Assembly: GCA_052390115.1 (NCBI GenBank)
Contig: JBQTHE010000023.1
Span: forward strand, 73,840-137,839
Direction: 5' to 3'
DNA length: 64,000 bases
From: GCA-003244245 sp052390115
GTDB taxonomy: Bacteria > Actinomycetota > Actinomycetes > Mycobacteriales > Pseudonocardiaceae
The notes under the pieces were generated by a model that was given only the letters and a program-made list of their open reading frames with translations, ran no database searches and was not told where the DNA came from. Shown in pieces: positions 14,990 through 23,617 of the stretch; the first letter of the stretch is position 1; each line of letters begins with the position of its first letter. The position numbers and the translations under genes were made by a program.

Positions 14990-17739
14990 TCAGCCAGGGT
15001 CACCCTGGGCGGCTGCGCGCGTGGTGGCGAGGCGCCCTGTGGCGTCGTGGGCGGTGATGGCGTCGAGCAGGCGCAGTGTCCTCGTAACGATGCCGGGAGC
15101 GGTCGTGATCGCGCGGGCGGTACGGAACAGGGCGATGGCCTCGGGTAGCTGGTCTGGGTGGTCGGTGAGGGTGAGCCCGCAGAGCGCGAGCGCCTTGCAT
15201 TCGAGGGTGAAATAGTCATTGGGGGTTTGTTGGAGTTGCGCGTCGGCGTGTCCGACGGCGGCGGTAAAGGACTGTTGGGCCTGGAGGTGCGCGCCCTGAC
15301 GGAGTTGGGCTATGCCGAGCAGCAGGTGCACCTGTGCTCTTCTGGGCGGGTGATCGTGTGCGGTGGCGCTCTCGGCGGCTGCGCGGCAGGCGTCCAGATC
15401 GCCCGATAGCAGGTGGGCCTGCGCGAGGGACACCCGGGCTTCGTATTGCACCTGGGCGTAGCCGATTTCGTCGGCGATCTGGATAGCCTGCAAGTACTGC
15501 TCGACGGAAGCCCGCCACGCTCCCTGGTCTGAGAAATCATCCCCCAGCTTGCACCGGAGATGGGCTTCGTTCCCCCGGTAGCTGATGTCGCGGGCGATGG
15601 TCAGGCCCTGCTGGTAGTGGTCGATGGCTTGGGGAATCTGCCCGAGGGTGACGTAGCAGCTGCCGAGGCCGGCAAGGTGCGCACTGGTGATCCAGGGGTC
15701 GGTGAGGTGACCGTGGAGGCGTTGGTACATGTCGATACTGAGCCGGTAGTGGCCCCACAGCGCGAGGTAGTCGAAGTAGATCCCGTGGAGCACGTCGGCG
15801 GCGGTGTGGTAATCCTGGTTCTGGTAGCGCAGTTCGAACTCGGCGAGCTGGGGGACAAGGTGGTCCAGTGTTTTCCAGGTCTCGCGGGGGGTGCGGGTCT
15901 GCGCGAAGTAGTCGGCGCCGCGGTGCTGTAGCGCGTACCGGGTGAACGGTGGGGGGTCGGCGTCCCGGTCAGTGGGCCCGCCGAGCGGGACGCGGTGCAG
16001 CGCGTAGTCCCGGTCGACCTGGTGCAGGTAGTAGCGGCCGGCGTCGCGGCGGACGAACTGCATGTTCACCAGGCGGGTGAGTACCGGGGCCGCGTCGACG
16101 GCGGCCCGGTAAGGCTGCAGCAGGTAGTCCACCGCCACCGAAGGGACCGGCACCGTGTAGACGGCGAGAGCCTGCATGACCTCCTGGGCCAGCGGATCGA
16201 GCCGGGTGAACGCCTCGCCGACCAGCGCGTGGACCACATTGTCGGGAAGTCGTTCGGTTTCGGTCAGTAGCTCGGTCAGGGTGGTGTCGCGGTCGGTGGC
16301 CAGGATCGCCGCGAGCGCCTCCAGCGCCCGAGGGGTAGCCGCGGGTCCGGTCGCGCGCCCGGAGCAGCAACACGTCCGGGGCGGTTCTCAGTCCGAGGCT
16401 GGCATCGGGATCCATGGCGCGCAGGATGTTCTCCGCGTGCGGAGAGGTCAACCCTTCGTCCAGGTTGAGCCGCCGCTGCGCCGCTGGATGGGTGAGCAGC
16501 AGGTCACGGGGGGTAACCCGGGTGGTGATCACTACCTTGATGCCGTGCTCGGGGGCAGTCAGCAAGGTGCGGAGCGCCTCGTCGAGCGCCGGATCGGTGA
16601 TCGTTCCTGTGCCGGCATCGATGACGTCCTCGACGTTGTCCAGCAACACCACCGACCGGCCGCCGGGAAATGCCTCCAGCAGCGCAAGCATCAACCTCGC
16701 CGGTGTCTCCTGCGGGTCCCGGTAGCGCTGCCGCAGCCGCTCGGCGACATCGTCCGGCAACAGCCGGCACAGGTCGTCGAACAAATTCGGAAAAGTTCAC
16801 TGGATGCGCACCAACCGGGCTGAGGTAGACGATCCCGTCCACCACGAGCTCCCCGAGGTCGTCGGGCAGCCGGCCCACCTCCAATGCCTTGAGCAGCCGG
16901 CACACCAGCGCGGTCTTGCCCACCCCGCCCCGGCCCACCACCGTCGTCATCCGCAGCCCGGGAATGCGCAGGTTGTCCGCGACCAGGGCAGTCTCCCTCT
17001 CCCGGTCCTGGAAATACGTGGGAGCGGTCATCGGCGGCGGGTTGACGAACCGCGCCCGGGGGGCGGCGGTCACTGGCCGCTCGGGTTGACGTTCGCGCTC
17101 CAGCCCGGCCTCGATGCGCTGGGTTGTTTGCTGCTGCGCAGCGGCGGGATTGTCGATGAGGTGCTGCTGTGCCGTGATCCGCCGGTCCAGCTCCGTGATC
17201 TCCCCCTCGATCAAGGGCCGCCGACCGGGGGCGGCACGGGGAAGTTCCCGGCGGGTATCGGCCAGGTGGATGCGAAGCTCCTGGAGCACTCCGGCGGGGG
17301 TGCTGGTCCACGCCAGGTGGTCGCGGAGCTGCGCCAGTCCAGTGTTGATGTCGCCGCTGAAGTCGATCAACTGGCGGGACTCGAGCCTAAACGGCAGCTC
17401 CGCATCGGGGGTCAGGAGCAGCGGGATCACCGGCTTCTTGTACTTCAACGCGCGCACCCACTCCTGCTTGCAGCCCGACTCTGGGCTGACGCTGTCGGCG
17501 GTCATCACGAACAGCAGCCCGCGGCAGGTCCGTAGCGCTTCGACGACCTGCTCGTCCCAGTCCTCCCCGGGCCGTAGATCTCGCTTGTCCACCCACACCG
17601 GGTACGACGGAGGACCCGCGACCAGTTTGTCCGCCAACGTCAAAGCGAAATCCGCAGCGTCGACGGCGGAGTAACTGACGAAGAAGTGCTCATCCGCCTC
17701 AGCGTCCTTCACTGCTCGCTCTGCTCGGTGCTTGCTCAC
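14990..17739 (-). pseudogene. TIR-STAND-TPR (NLR-like) protein with two frameshifts
   Basis: In three frames this locus encodes one protein of about 915 residues. Residues 16-160 are a TIR domain (EHFFVSYSAVDAADF, WVDKRDLRPGEDW, and SGCKQEW with E93 as probable NADase Glu). A coiled linker follows, then a STAND/NB-ARC ATPase with P-loop VVGRGGVGKTALV (269-276) and Walker B SVVLLDNVEDV, an RGYPRALEALAAI motif, a winged-helix region and TPR helices to 14990. One extra T (minus strand) in the T-run at 16791-16794 and one at 16331 break the frame; removing both restores an uninterrupted protein. TIR-STAND proteins are bacterial NLR-like sensors, several with anti-phage roles. The GTG start overlaps the stop of the O-methyltransferase gene (GTGA). 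Confidence 0.85.
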
Positions 17740-18413
17740 GAAGTGCGCAGGGCCAGCAGGAGGCCGTCAGCTAGGGGGAGCATCAGGGGGATCAGGGTTT
17801 CGTCGTCGCGCACCATTGCGCCGATCTCGCGGAGCGCCATGGAGGACGGGTCCCGGCACGCCGGATCGGCCACCTTGCCACCCCACAGGGCGTTGTCGAA
17901 CGCGATCACGCCGCCGGTCCGCAGCAACGGCACGCCGACCTCCAGGTAACGCGGGTACTCGGGCTTCGCGGCGTCGACAAACACCAGGTCGTAGCCGCGA
18001 TCGGTGAGCCGGGGCAGCACGTCCAGGGCCTGCCCCATGATCAGCCGATAGCGCGACGGCGGGAACCCGGCGTCGGTGAACGCCTGCCGGGCGGCGCGCT
18101 GGTGTTCAGGTTCGACGTCGATGGAGGTGAGCACCCCGTCAGGGGCCATCCCGCGCAGCAGCCACAGGCCACTGCTGCCTGCGCCGGTACCGACCTCGAC
18201 CACGGCGCGGGCACCGAGCGCGCTGGCCAGGAACCGAAGTGCGGAGCCCGCGCCCGGCCCGATCGGCGTGCAGCCCAACTCCTGCCCACGCTCGCGGGCT
18301 GCGGCAATCGCCTCGTCCTCGGTGACGAAACTGTCCACGTACTTGCGTACGGCGTCCTGGCGCACGGTGCTGTCGGCCGGGGCAGGCGGCCCGCCTGTGG
18401 TGCCGGTCGACAT
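17736..18413 (-). CDS. Class I O-methyltransferase (Rv1220c type)
   Basis: The 225-residue product is a catechol-O-methyltransferase-like (methyltransferase family 3) enzyme: VVEVGTGAGSSGLWLL (motif I), LTSIDVEPEHQRAA, YDLVFVDAAKPEYPRYL with the metal-binding Asp, and GGVIAFDNALWGGKVADP, with the usual DN metal pair. It is syntenic with Rv1220c, just upstream of and divergent to sigE; its substrate is unknown. I chose the ATG at 18413 (MSTGTTGG); a longer frame to 18482 adds a poorly conserved lead. The last codon overlaps the start of the TIR-STAND gene, so the latter was acquired directly behind it. Confidence 0.9.
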   Translation of the reverse strand: MSTGTTGGPPAPADSTVRQDAVRKYVDSFVTEDEAIAAARERGQELGCTPIGPGAGSALRFLASALGARAVVEVGTGAGSSGLWLLRGMAPDGVLTSIDVEPEHQRAARQAFTDAGFPPSRYRLIMGQALDVLPRLTDRGYDLVFVDAAKPEYPRYLEVGVPLLRTGGVIAFDNALWGGKVADPACRDPSSMALREIGAMVRDDETLIPLMLPLADGLLLALRTS

Positions 18414-18638
18414 CACGTCGCGCAGCGTAGCGCCGTCGTACGGTCCATCGGGGTGATGCCGCGCCGGACGATGTATTTCCACAGCTCTCAGGATCCTCTT
18501 AGTCGATGCTTACTCGGGGCACACGCTGATCGTCCATCATCAACGTGGGATCACTCGACACGAAACATTGACAGCCAGGCCGGTGTTGCATTGTCTGACC
18601 GTGGACTGTCACCACCCAGGAGGTGCAAGACACACCCG

Positions 18639-19256
18639 ATGGCCACCGAGACCGGCTTCCGCGACCCTGTCCCCGGGCAGGCGATCCCCGTCACCAGGGC
18701 TGACGACGAGACGACCCGGGTCGTTGACGGATGGGTACCACCGTCCTGGGAACAGGTAGTGCGGGATCACGCCGACCGGGTCTACCGGTTGGCTTACCGC
18801 CTGTCGGGCAATCCGCATGACGCCGAGGACCTCACGCAGGAGACGTTCATCCGGGTGTTTCGTAGCCTGGGCTCCTACAAGCCCGGCACGTTCGAGGGCT
18901 GGTTGCACCGGATCACCACGAACCTGTTCCTCGACATGGTGCGGCGGCGCTCCCGGCTGCGGATGGAGGGCCTGCCTGAGGACACCGACCGGCTGGTCGG
19001 CGGCGGGCCCAGCCCGGAGCAGGTTTATTCCGAGACCCACCTCGATCCGGATCTGCAGGAGGCGCTGGACGACCTCGCGCCGGAGTTCCGGGCGGCCGTC
19101 GTACTCTGTGACGTGGAGGGTCTCTCCTACGAGGAGATCGGCGCTACGCTCGGGGTGAAGCTCGGGACGGTCCGCAGCCGGATCCATCGGGGTAGGCTGG
19201 CCCTCAGGGTGGCGCTTGAACGGCGCCGTGCGCTCGCTGAGAAGGAGACTGGATGA
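18639..19256 (+). CDS. sigE: ECF RNA polymerase sigma factor SigE
   Basis: This ECF sigma factor (205 residues) directs the envelope-stress response. Region 2 runs from VYRLAYRLSGNPHDAEDLTQ through FEGWLHRITTNLFLDMVRRR; region 4 has the helix-turn-helix GLSYEEIGATLGVKLGTVRSRIHRGR. Order and neighbours (O-methyltransferase, sigE, rseA, htrA, tatB, mrp) match Rv1221. The ATG at 18639 follows AGGAGGT at 18618-18624, with a rather long spacing. The stop overlaps the rseA start (ATGA), so sigma and anti-sigma are coupled. In mycobacteria sigE is regulated by its anti-sigma factor and by MprAB; nothing MprAB-like is adjacent here. Confidence 0.95.
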   Translation: MATETGFRDPVPGQAIPVTRADDETTRVVDGWVPPSWEQVVRDHADRVYRLAYRLSGNPHDAEDLTQETFIRVFRSLGSYKPGTFEGWLHRITTNLFLDMVRRRSRLRMEGLPEDTDRLVGGGPSPEQVYSETHLDPDLQEALDDLAPEFRAAVVLCDVEGLSYEEIGATLGVKLGTVRSRIHRGRLALRVALERRRALAEKETG

Positions 19257-19702
19257 CGGACCTGCGCGGCCGATCCTTCTCCGATCTGTTAGCCGGCCTC
19301 AACGCAGGGCAACACCTCGCCGTGGACGCTGTAGTGGCCTTCGTCGACGGCGAGCTCGGCGCGGCCGCCCGCGACCGGGCCGCCGAACACCTCGCCAGTT
19401 GCCAGTCGTGTGCCGCTGAGGTGGCCGGGCAACACCAGGCCCGCAGTGTGATGCGCTCGGCGCAGTGCCCACGGGTCCCCGCCGGATTGCTTGCCGCGTT
19501 GTGTGACATCCCGCGCACCACTGATCTACCCGGCACTCCGGATGGGCTGGCGGTGGCTGCCGACGGCACCGTCGTCGAGATCGCCGACCGCGGCCGGGCC
19601 GCTGCACCGGGAACCGCGCCGCTGGGTACCGGCACCCCGCTGGGTGCGAGCCAGCGCTGGGGTTCTGGGCCCTCGGTACTCGGTCGCTGGATCGGGCGAT
19701 AG
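19253..19702 (+). CDS. rseA: Zinc-binding anti-sigma factor RseA
   Basis: The 149-residue protein carries the ZAS motif in AEHLASCQSCAAEV (H-x3-C-x2-C at about residues 46-53), preceded by VDAVVAFVDGELG, which places it with the cytosolic anti-sigma factors of SigE (Rv1222). It should bind SigE and release it on envelope or oxidative stress, or after phosphorylation and proteolysis as in mycobacteria. The C-terminal part is low-complexity Gly/Ala-rich and not informative. There is a four-base overlap with sigE, and htrA follows 75 bp later on the same strand. Confidence 0.9.
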   Translation: MTDLRGRSFSDLLAGLNAGQHLAVDAVVAFVDGELGAAARDRAAEHLASCQSCAAEVAGQHQARSVMRSAQCPRVPAGLLAALCDIPRTTDLPGTPDGLAVAADGTVVEIADRGRAAAPGTAPLGTGTPLGASQRWGSGPSVLGRWIGR

Positions 19703-19777
19703 CAGCGCTACGCACACTTCACCGGGGTATGGGCAAGCTCGGTAGTCGTCAGCGCGCACAGGTGACTCCGGGAGACC

Positions 19778-21352
19778 ATGACCCCGCCGCAGGATCACAA
19801 CCCCGACGAACCCTTCGCAACCGAGGGGCGTCCAGCGCCGCCCGCATTCGTCCCGAGACCACTGCAGGGACCCGAGGTGGATCCAGCGGCGGCACAGGTA
19901 TTCGGCCGACCCTCCGGGGTTGCCGGAGCTTTTGCCGTTCAGGCAGGTGATTCCCGGGGCAAGCCCAGCGATACCTCCAGCGACACGTCTGGAGGCTTGT
20001 CGGCTGCCGCCCCACCGCCCCGCGAGGTGCTGGCGGCAGCCTTTGGCAGGCCGTCGGGATCCGCGGAGCGGCTGCAGCGCCCGCCCGGCCGCAACGGTGC
20101 GCATCCCCCGGAAAGGTCACCGGGTGAGGACGATTTCTGGCCGCAGGGCGCGGGACACAACCCGTGGCGTGACCCGTGGGCGGCGGCGGTACTGGGAGGC
20201 CCCGCGGTTCCCGAACACCATCGAGACTCTGTCGACCCACCGCTGGGAGCCCGGCTGAGTCTGCAGGAAGCGTTGTTCGGCCGTCAGCTGAGCCATCGCG
20301 CGCTGGCGCTGTTAGGTGCGCTGGTGCTGTTGGTCGGCGGAGTCGGCGGATTCGTCGGCCGGCTCACCGCCGACGGCGGCAACCTGCTGACTGATCCAGG
20401 CGCCACCCTGGCGCAGGTTGAGCCCGTCACCGACCGACCGGTGGGCTCGGTGGCGGCGGTGGCCAGCCGGGTGTTGCCTGCGGTGGTGTCCCTGGAGTTC
20501 CGGGTCGGCGACCTGGGGGGGTTCGGTTCCGCAGTGGTGATCGACGGTCAGGGCTACCTGCTGACCAACAACCACGTGGTGGCCCCCGCCGCTACCACCT
20601 CGCAGGCAACCTTGGAGGCGGTGTTCAACGACGGCACCCGGCTGCCGGCGCGGATCGTGGGGCGGGACCCGAAGACCGATCTCGCCGTGGTCAAAGTGGA
20701 GGTAGCCAACCCGACGGTAGCGCAGCTGGGCCGGTCGTCGGCGCTGAAACCGGGGGACTCCGTGGTGGCCATCGGCTCTCCTCTGGGGCTGGCCGGCACG
20801 GTGACCAGCGGCATCGTCAGCGCGGTGGACCGGCCGGTGCGGCTGGAGGGCGATGGCGGTCACGGTAACGCGGTGATCGACGCGATCCAGACCGACGCCG
20901 CGATCAATCCGGGCAACTCCGGCGGAGCGCTGGTGAATTCCGCGGGAGCGGTGGTGGGCATCAATACCGCCATCCGCACCCTGGGCGCCGGCGAGAGCGG
21001 GGGCTCTATCGGGCTCGGCTTCGCCATCCCTATCGACACGGCTACGAAGATCGCGCAGGCGCTGATCCGCACCGGGCATTACCAGCATGCCGAGCTGGGC
21101 GTCAACGCCGCGTCGGTGACCGACGGCAAGTCCGACGGTGCCCGGGTGCAGAACGTGCAACAGGGCAGCGCAGCCGCCGAAGGCGGCATCCTGGAGAACG
21201 ACGTGATCATCAAGGTCGGCGATCGGATCGTTGGCAGCGCCGACGGGCTCATCGTCGCGGTGCGCGAACGGGCTATCGGCGAACCGGTGCCGATCTCACT
21301 GGTTCGTGATGGGCGGCCGCTGGTGGTGACCGTCACGCTGAAGTCGGATTGA
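19778..21352 (+). CDS. htrA: HtrA/DegP-like serine protease with PDZ domain
   Basis: This membrane-anchored S1C protease (524 residues) has a Pro-rich cytosolic N-terminus of about 165 residues, one membrane helix (ALALLGALVLLVGGVGGFVG, about 176-195), a trypsin-like domain and a C-terminal PDZ domain (about 430-520, ending with VPISLVRDGRPLVVTV). The triad is visible: H266 in NNHVV, D301 in KTDLAVVKV and S381 in GNSGGAL. It degrades or refolds damaged envelope proteins and belongs to the SigE regulon in mycobacteria (Rv1223). It lies between rseA and tatB, as expected. The long disordered N-terminus is typical of the actinobacterial form. Confidence 0.95.
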   Translation: MTPPQDHNPDEPFATEGRPAPPAFVPRPLQGPEVDPAAAQVFGRPSGVAGAFAVQAGDSRGKPSDTSSDTSGGLSAAAPPPREVLAAAFGRPSGSAERLQRPPGRNGAHPPERSPGEDDFWPQGAGHNPWRDPWAAAVLGGPAVPEHHRDSVDPPLGARLSLQEALFGRQLSHRALALLGALVLLVGGVGGFVGRLTADGGNLLTDPGATLAQVEPVTDRPVGSVAAVASRVLPAVVSLEFRVGDLGGFGSAVVIDGQGYLLTNNHVVAPAATTSQATLEAVFNDGTRLPARIVGRDPKTDLAVVKVEVANPTVAQLGRSSALKPGDSVVAIGSPLGLAGTVTSGIVSAVDRPVRLEGDGGHGNAVIDAIQTDAAINPGNSGGALVNSAGAVVGINTAIRTLGAGESGGSIGLGFAIPIDTATKIAQALIRTGHYQHAELGVNAASVTDGKSDGARVQNVQQGSAAAEGGILENDVIIKVGDRIVGSADGLIVAVRERAIGEPVPISLVRDGRPLVVTVTLKSD

Positions 21353-21412
21353 TCGGCGTGGCGGAGTCTAGGCTGGGGTCGCTGGTCGGGCTGGTTTCGG
21401 AGGTGTGTGCAG

Positions 21413-21817
21413 ATGCTCAACATCGGTTGGGGGGAGGTCTTGATCCTGGTCGTCGCCGGGTTGTTCATCCTGGGCCCGGAACGCCTGCCATCAGCCGCGG
21501 CGTGGCTGGGCCGCACCATACGTCAGGTGCGGGAGTACGCCACCGGGGCCCGCGAGCAGCTGCGCTCCGAGCTAGGTCCGGAGTTCGACGAGCTTCGCCA
21601 GCCACTGGAGGATCTGCGTGGGTTGCGCGGTTTCAACTCGCGTGGGTTCAGTCCCCGCAGCGCGATCACCCGCCACCTGCTCGACGATCTGGACGGTGAC
21701 CCGTTCGGTGGCGTGATCAAGCCCAACGGCTACGCCGCCCCCACCGGGCGGGGCATCCCGGTATCCCGGCCGCTGCAGCCGGGTGAGCGCGCACCGTTCG
21801 ATCCCGACGCGACCTGA
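21413..21817 (+). CDS. tatB: Sec-independent translocase subunit TatB
   Basis: TatB forms the twin-arginine signal receptor with TatC. The 134-residue product has the classic N-terminal layout: a single membrane helix (IGWGEVLILVVAGLFILGPE), the hinge GPERLP with the conserved Glu-Arg, then a long amphipathic helix (LGRTIRQVREYATGAREQL) and a disordered C-terminus. The ATG at 21413 has GGAGG 10 nt upstream; a GTG two codons earlier is less likely. Position between htrA and mrp matches Rv1224. Confidence 0.93.
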   Translation: MLNIGWGEVLILVVAGLFILGPERLPSAAAWLGRTIRQVREYATGAREQLRSELGPEFDELRQPLEDLRGLRGFNSRGFSPRSAITRHLLDDLDGDPFGGVIKPNGYAAPTGRGIPVSRPLQPGERAPFDPDAT

Positions 21818-21835
21818 TTCGGTCCTATCGAGAGC

Positions 21836-23050
21836 TCACCGGGAGCTGGGACTTACCGACAGCAGTCGCCCAGCCAGGCCACGGGAGCGGGTCGCAAGCC
21901 GATCCGCCACTTCTCGCAGGACGACTGCGGCAGGCGCGGTGGGATCGGCCAGTACCAGCGGGGTGCCGGCGTCGCCGGTTTCGCGCAGCTGCTGGTCCAG
22001 TGGTACCTGGCCCAGCAGCGGAACCTCGCTACCTACCGCACGGGTCAGCGAGTCAGCGACCACCTGGCCCCCACCGGAACCGAACAGGTAGTTGCGCGAC
22101 CCGTCCGGCATCTGCAGCCACGACATGTTCTCCACCACACCGATCAGCCGCTGGCGGGTCTGTAGCGCGATCGCTCCGGCCCGCTGCGCCACTTCCGCGG
22201 CGGCCCGCTGCGGGGTGGTGACCACGAGGAGCTCGGCGTTGGGGATGAGCTGCGCCACCGAGATGGCGATGTCCCCGGTGCCCGGCGGTAGGTCGAGCAG
22301 CAGCACGTCGAGGTCGCCCCAGAACACGTCGGCGAGGAACTGCTGCAGCGCGCGATGCAGCATCGGTCCCCGCCACACCACCGGGGTGTTGTCCTTGGTG
22401 AACATGCCGATCGAGATGACCTTCACCCCATGCGCGGTCGGCGGCATGATCATTTTCTCGACCTGGGTGGGTCGCGCGGTGGTGCCGAGCATGCCCGGCA
22501 CCGAGTGCCCGTAGATGTCGGCGTCGACAACTCCCACTGACAGGCCCCGATCGGCCATCGCGGCCGCCAGGTTCACCGTCACCGTGGACTTGCCGACCCC
22601 GCCCTTGCCGGAGGCGACGCAGTACACCCGGGTCAGTGATCCAGGCTCGGCGAACGGGATCCGCGGCTCCTCGGCGGTGCCGCGCAGCTGGCGGCGTAAC
22701 GCGGTGCGCTGGGCGTCGCTCATCACGTCGAGCTCAACCTGCACGCCGCGCACACCCGGCACGGCGGACACCGCTGTGGTGATCCGGGAGGTGATGGTGT
22801 CGCGCATCGGGCAGCCGGCGACGGTGAGCCATACCGCTACCCCAACCGTTGCGTCCTCGGCCACGGTCACGTCCTTGACCATGCCCAGCTCGGTGATCGG
22901 CCGGTTGATCTCGGGGTCGTGCACCCCGTCCAGCGCGGTTCGGACCGCGTGGATCGACGGGACGGTCTGGGTGGAGGCCACGGGTGGCACCGACTTTCCG
23001 GTTGAGTGTGGACTTCTCCCCATGCTAGGCGTAGCCGACGTGACACTCAT
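21836..23050 (-). CDS. mrp: Mrp/NBP35-family iron-sulfur carrier ATPase
   Basis: Mrp is a P-loop ATPase that carries Fe-S clusters to apoproteins. The N-terminal MIP18/DUF59 domain (about 33-115: VRTALDGVHDPEINRPI, then VAVWLTVAGCPMRDTI) precedes the ATPase domain with the deviant Walker A VASGKGGVGKSTV, GVVDADIYGHS, and LPPGTGDIAISV. The end of the protein lacks the CxxC pair found in many Mrp proteins, as is usual for actinobacterial members. It converges with tatB, 18 bp apart, leaving no room for a separate terminator. The start could be the ATG at 23050 or the one nine codons on (MGRSPHS). Confidence 0.93.
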   Translation of the reverse strand: MSVTSATPSMGRSPHSTGKSVPPVASTQTVPSIHAVRTALDGVHDPEINRPITELGMVKDVTVAEDATVGVAVWLTVAGCPMRDTITSRITTAVSAVPGVRGVQVELDVMSDAQRTALRRQLRGTAEEPRIPFAEPGSLTRVYCVASGKGGVGKSTVTVNLAAAMADRGLSVGVVDADIYGHSVPGMLGTTARPTQVEKMIMPPTAHGVKVISIGMFTKDNTPVVWRGPMLHRALQQFLADVFWGDLDVLLLDLPPGTGDIAISVAQLIPNAELLVVTTPQRAAAEVAQRAGAIALQTRQRLIGVVENMSWLQMPDGSRNYLFGSGGGQVVADSLTRAVGSEVPLLGQVPLDQQLRETGDAGTPLVLADPTAPAAVVLREVADRLATRSRGLAGRLLSVSPSSR

Positions 23051-23074
23051 CCCGCCAGCTGCCAGGCCCGTCGG

Positions 23075-23617
23075 TCAGGTCCTGCCACCCCGTCGATACC
23101 CGGTCCGTTCCGTCCCAGACCGTTCTGATGCTGCCGATTCCGGCGACCCCAGTTCTCTGGGTTCGGTCAGCCGAACGAGCTCAGACCGCAGGAAGTCCCT
23201 GGTGACCACCTCACCGACGGCCAACCGCAGCGACGCGAGTTCTCGGGCCAGGTACTCGGTGTCGGCCTTGGTGCGCTCGGCGCGGGACCGGTCTTCCTCC
23301 AGCGCGACCCGGTCGCGGTCGTCTTGACGGTTCTGCGCCAGCAGGATCAGCGGCGCCGCGTAGGCGGCCTGCGTGGAGAACGCCAGGTTGAGCAGGATGA
23401 ACGGGTAAGGGTCCCAGCGCAGCGTCACCGCTACCAGGTTCAGTGTGATCCACACCACGACTAAGACCGTTTGCGCCGCGAGGAACCGCCCGGTGCCCAG
23501 GAAGCGGGCGATCCGCTCGGAGAAGCGGGCGAAGGCATCCGGGTCCATCCGGGGCGTCAGTCGCCGTGGCCCGCGCGGGAGGTCCAGCCGCGAATACTGC
23601 CAACGGGACTCAGCCAT
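23075..23617 (-). CDS. DUF1003 family membrane protein
   Basis: The 180-residue protein has the DUF1003 core: RIARFLGTGRFLAAQTVLV, a first membrane segment (VVWITLNLVAV), the WDPYPFILLNLAFSTQAAY signature with a second segment, and LILLAQNRQDDRDR. A charged coiled region follows. It corresponds to Rv1231c. Function is unknown; its constant place next to the MgtE-like CBS protein suggests a shared role in ion or magnesium homeostasis. The ATG at 23617 overlaps the last eight bases of that upstream gene, so the two are translationally coupled. I rejected a longer start inside the neighbour. Confidence 0.9.
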   Translation of the reverse strand: MAESRWQYSRLDLPRGPRRLTPRMDPDAFARFSERIARFLGTGRFLAAQTVLVVVWITLNLVAVTLRWDPYPFILLNLAFSTQAAYAAPLILLAQNRQDDRDRVALEEDRSRAERTKADTEYLARELASLRLAVGEVVTRDFLRSELVRLTEPRELGSPESAASERSGTERTGYRRGGRT

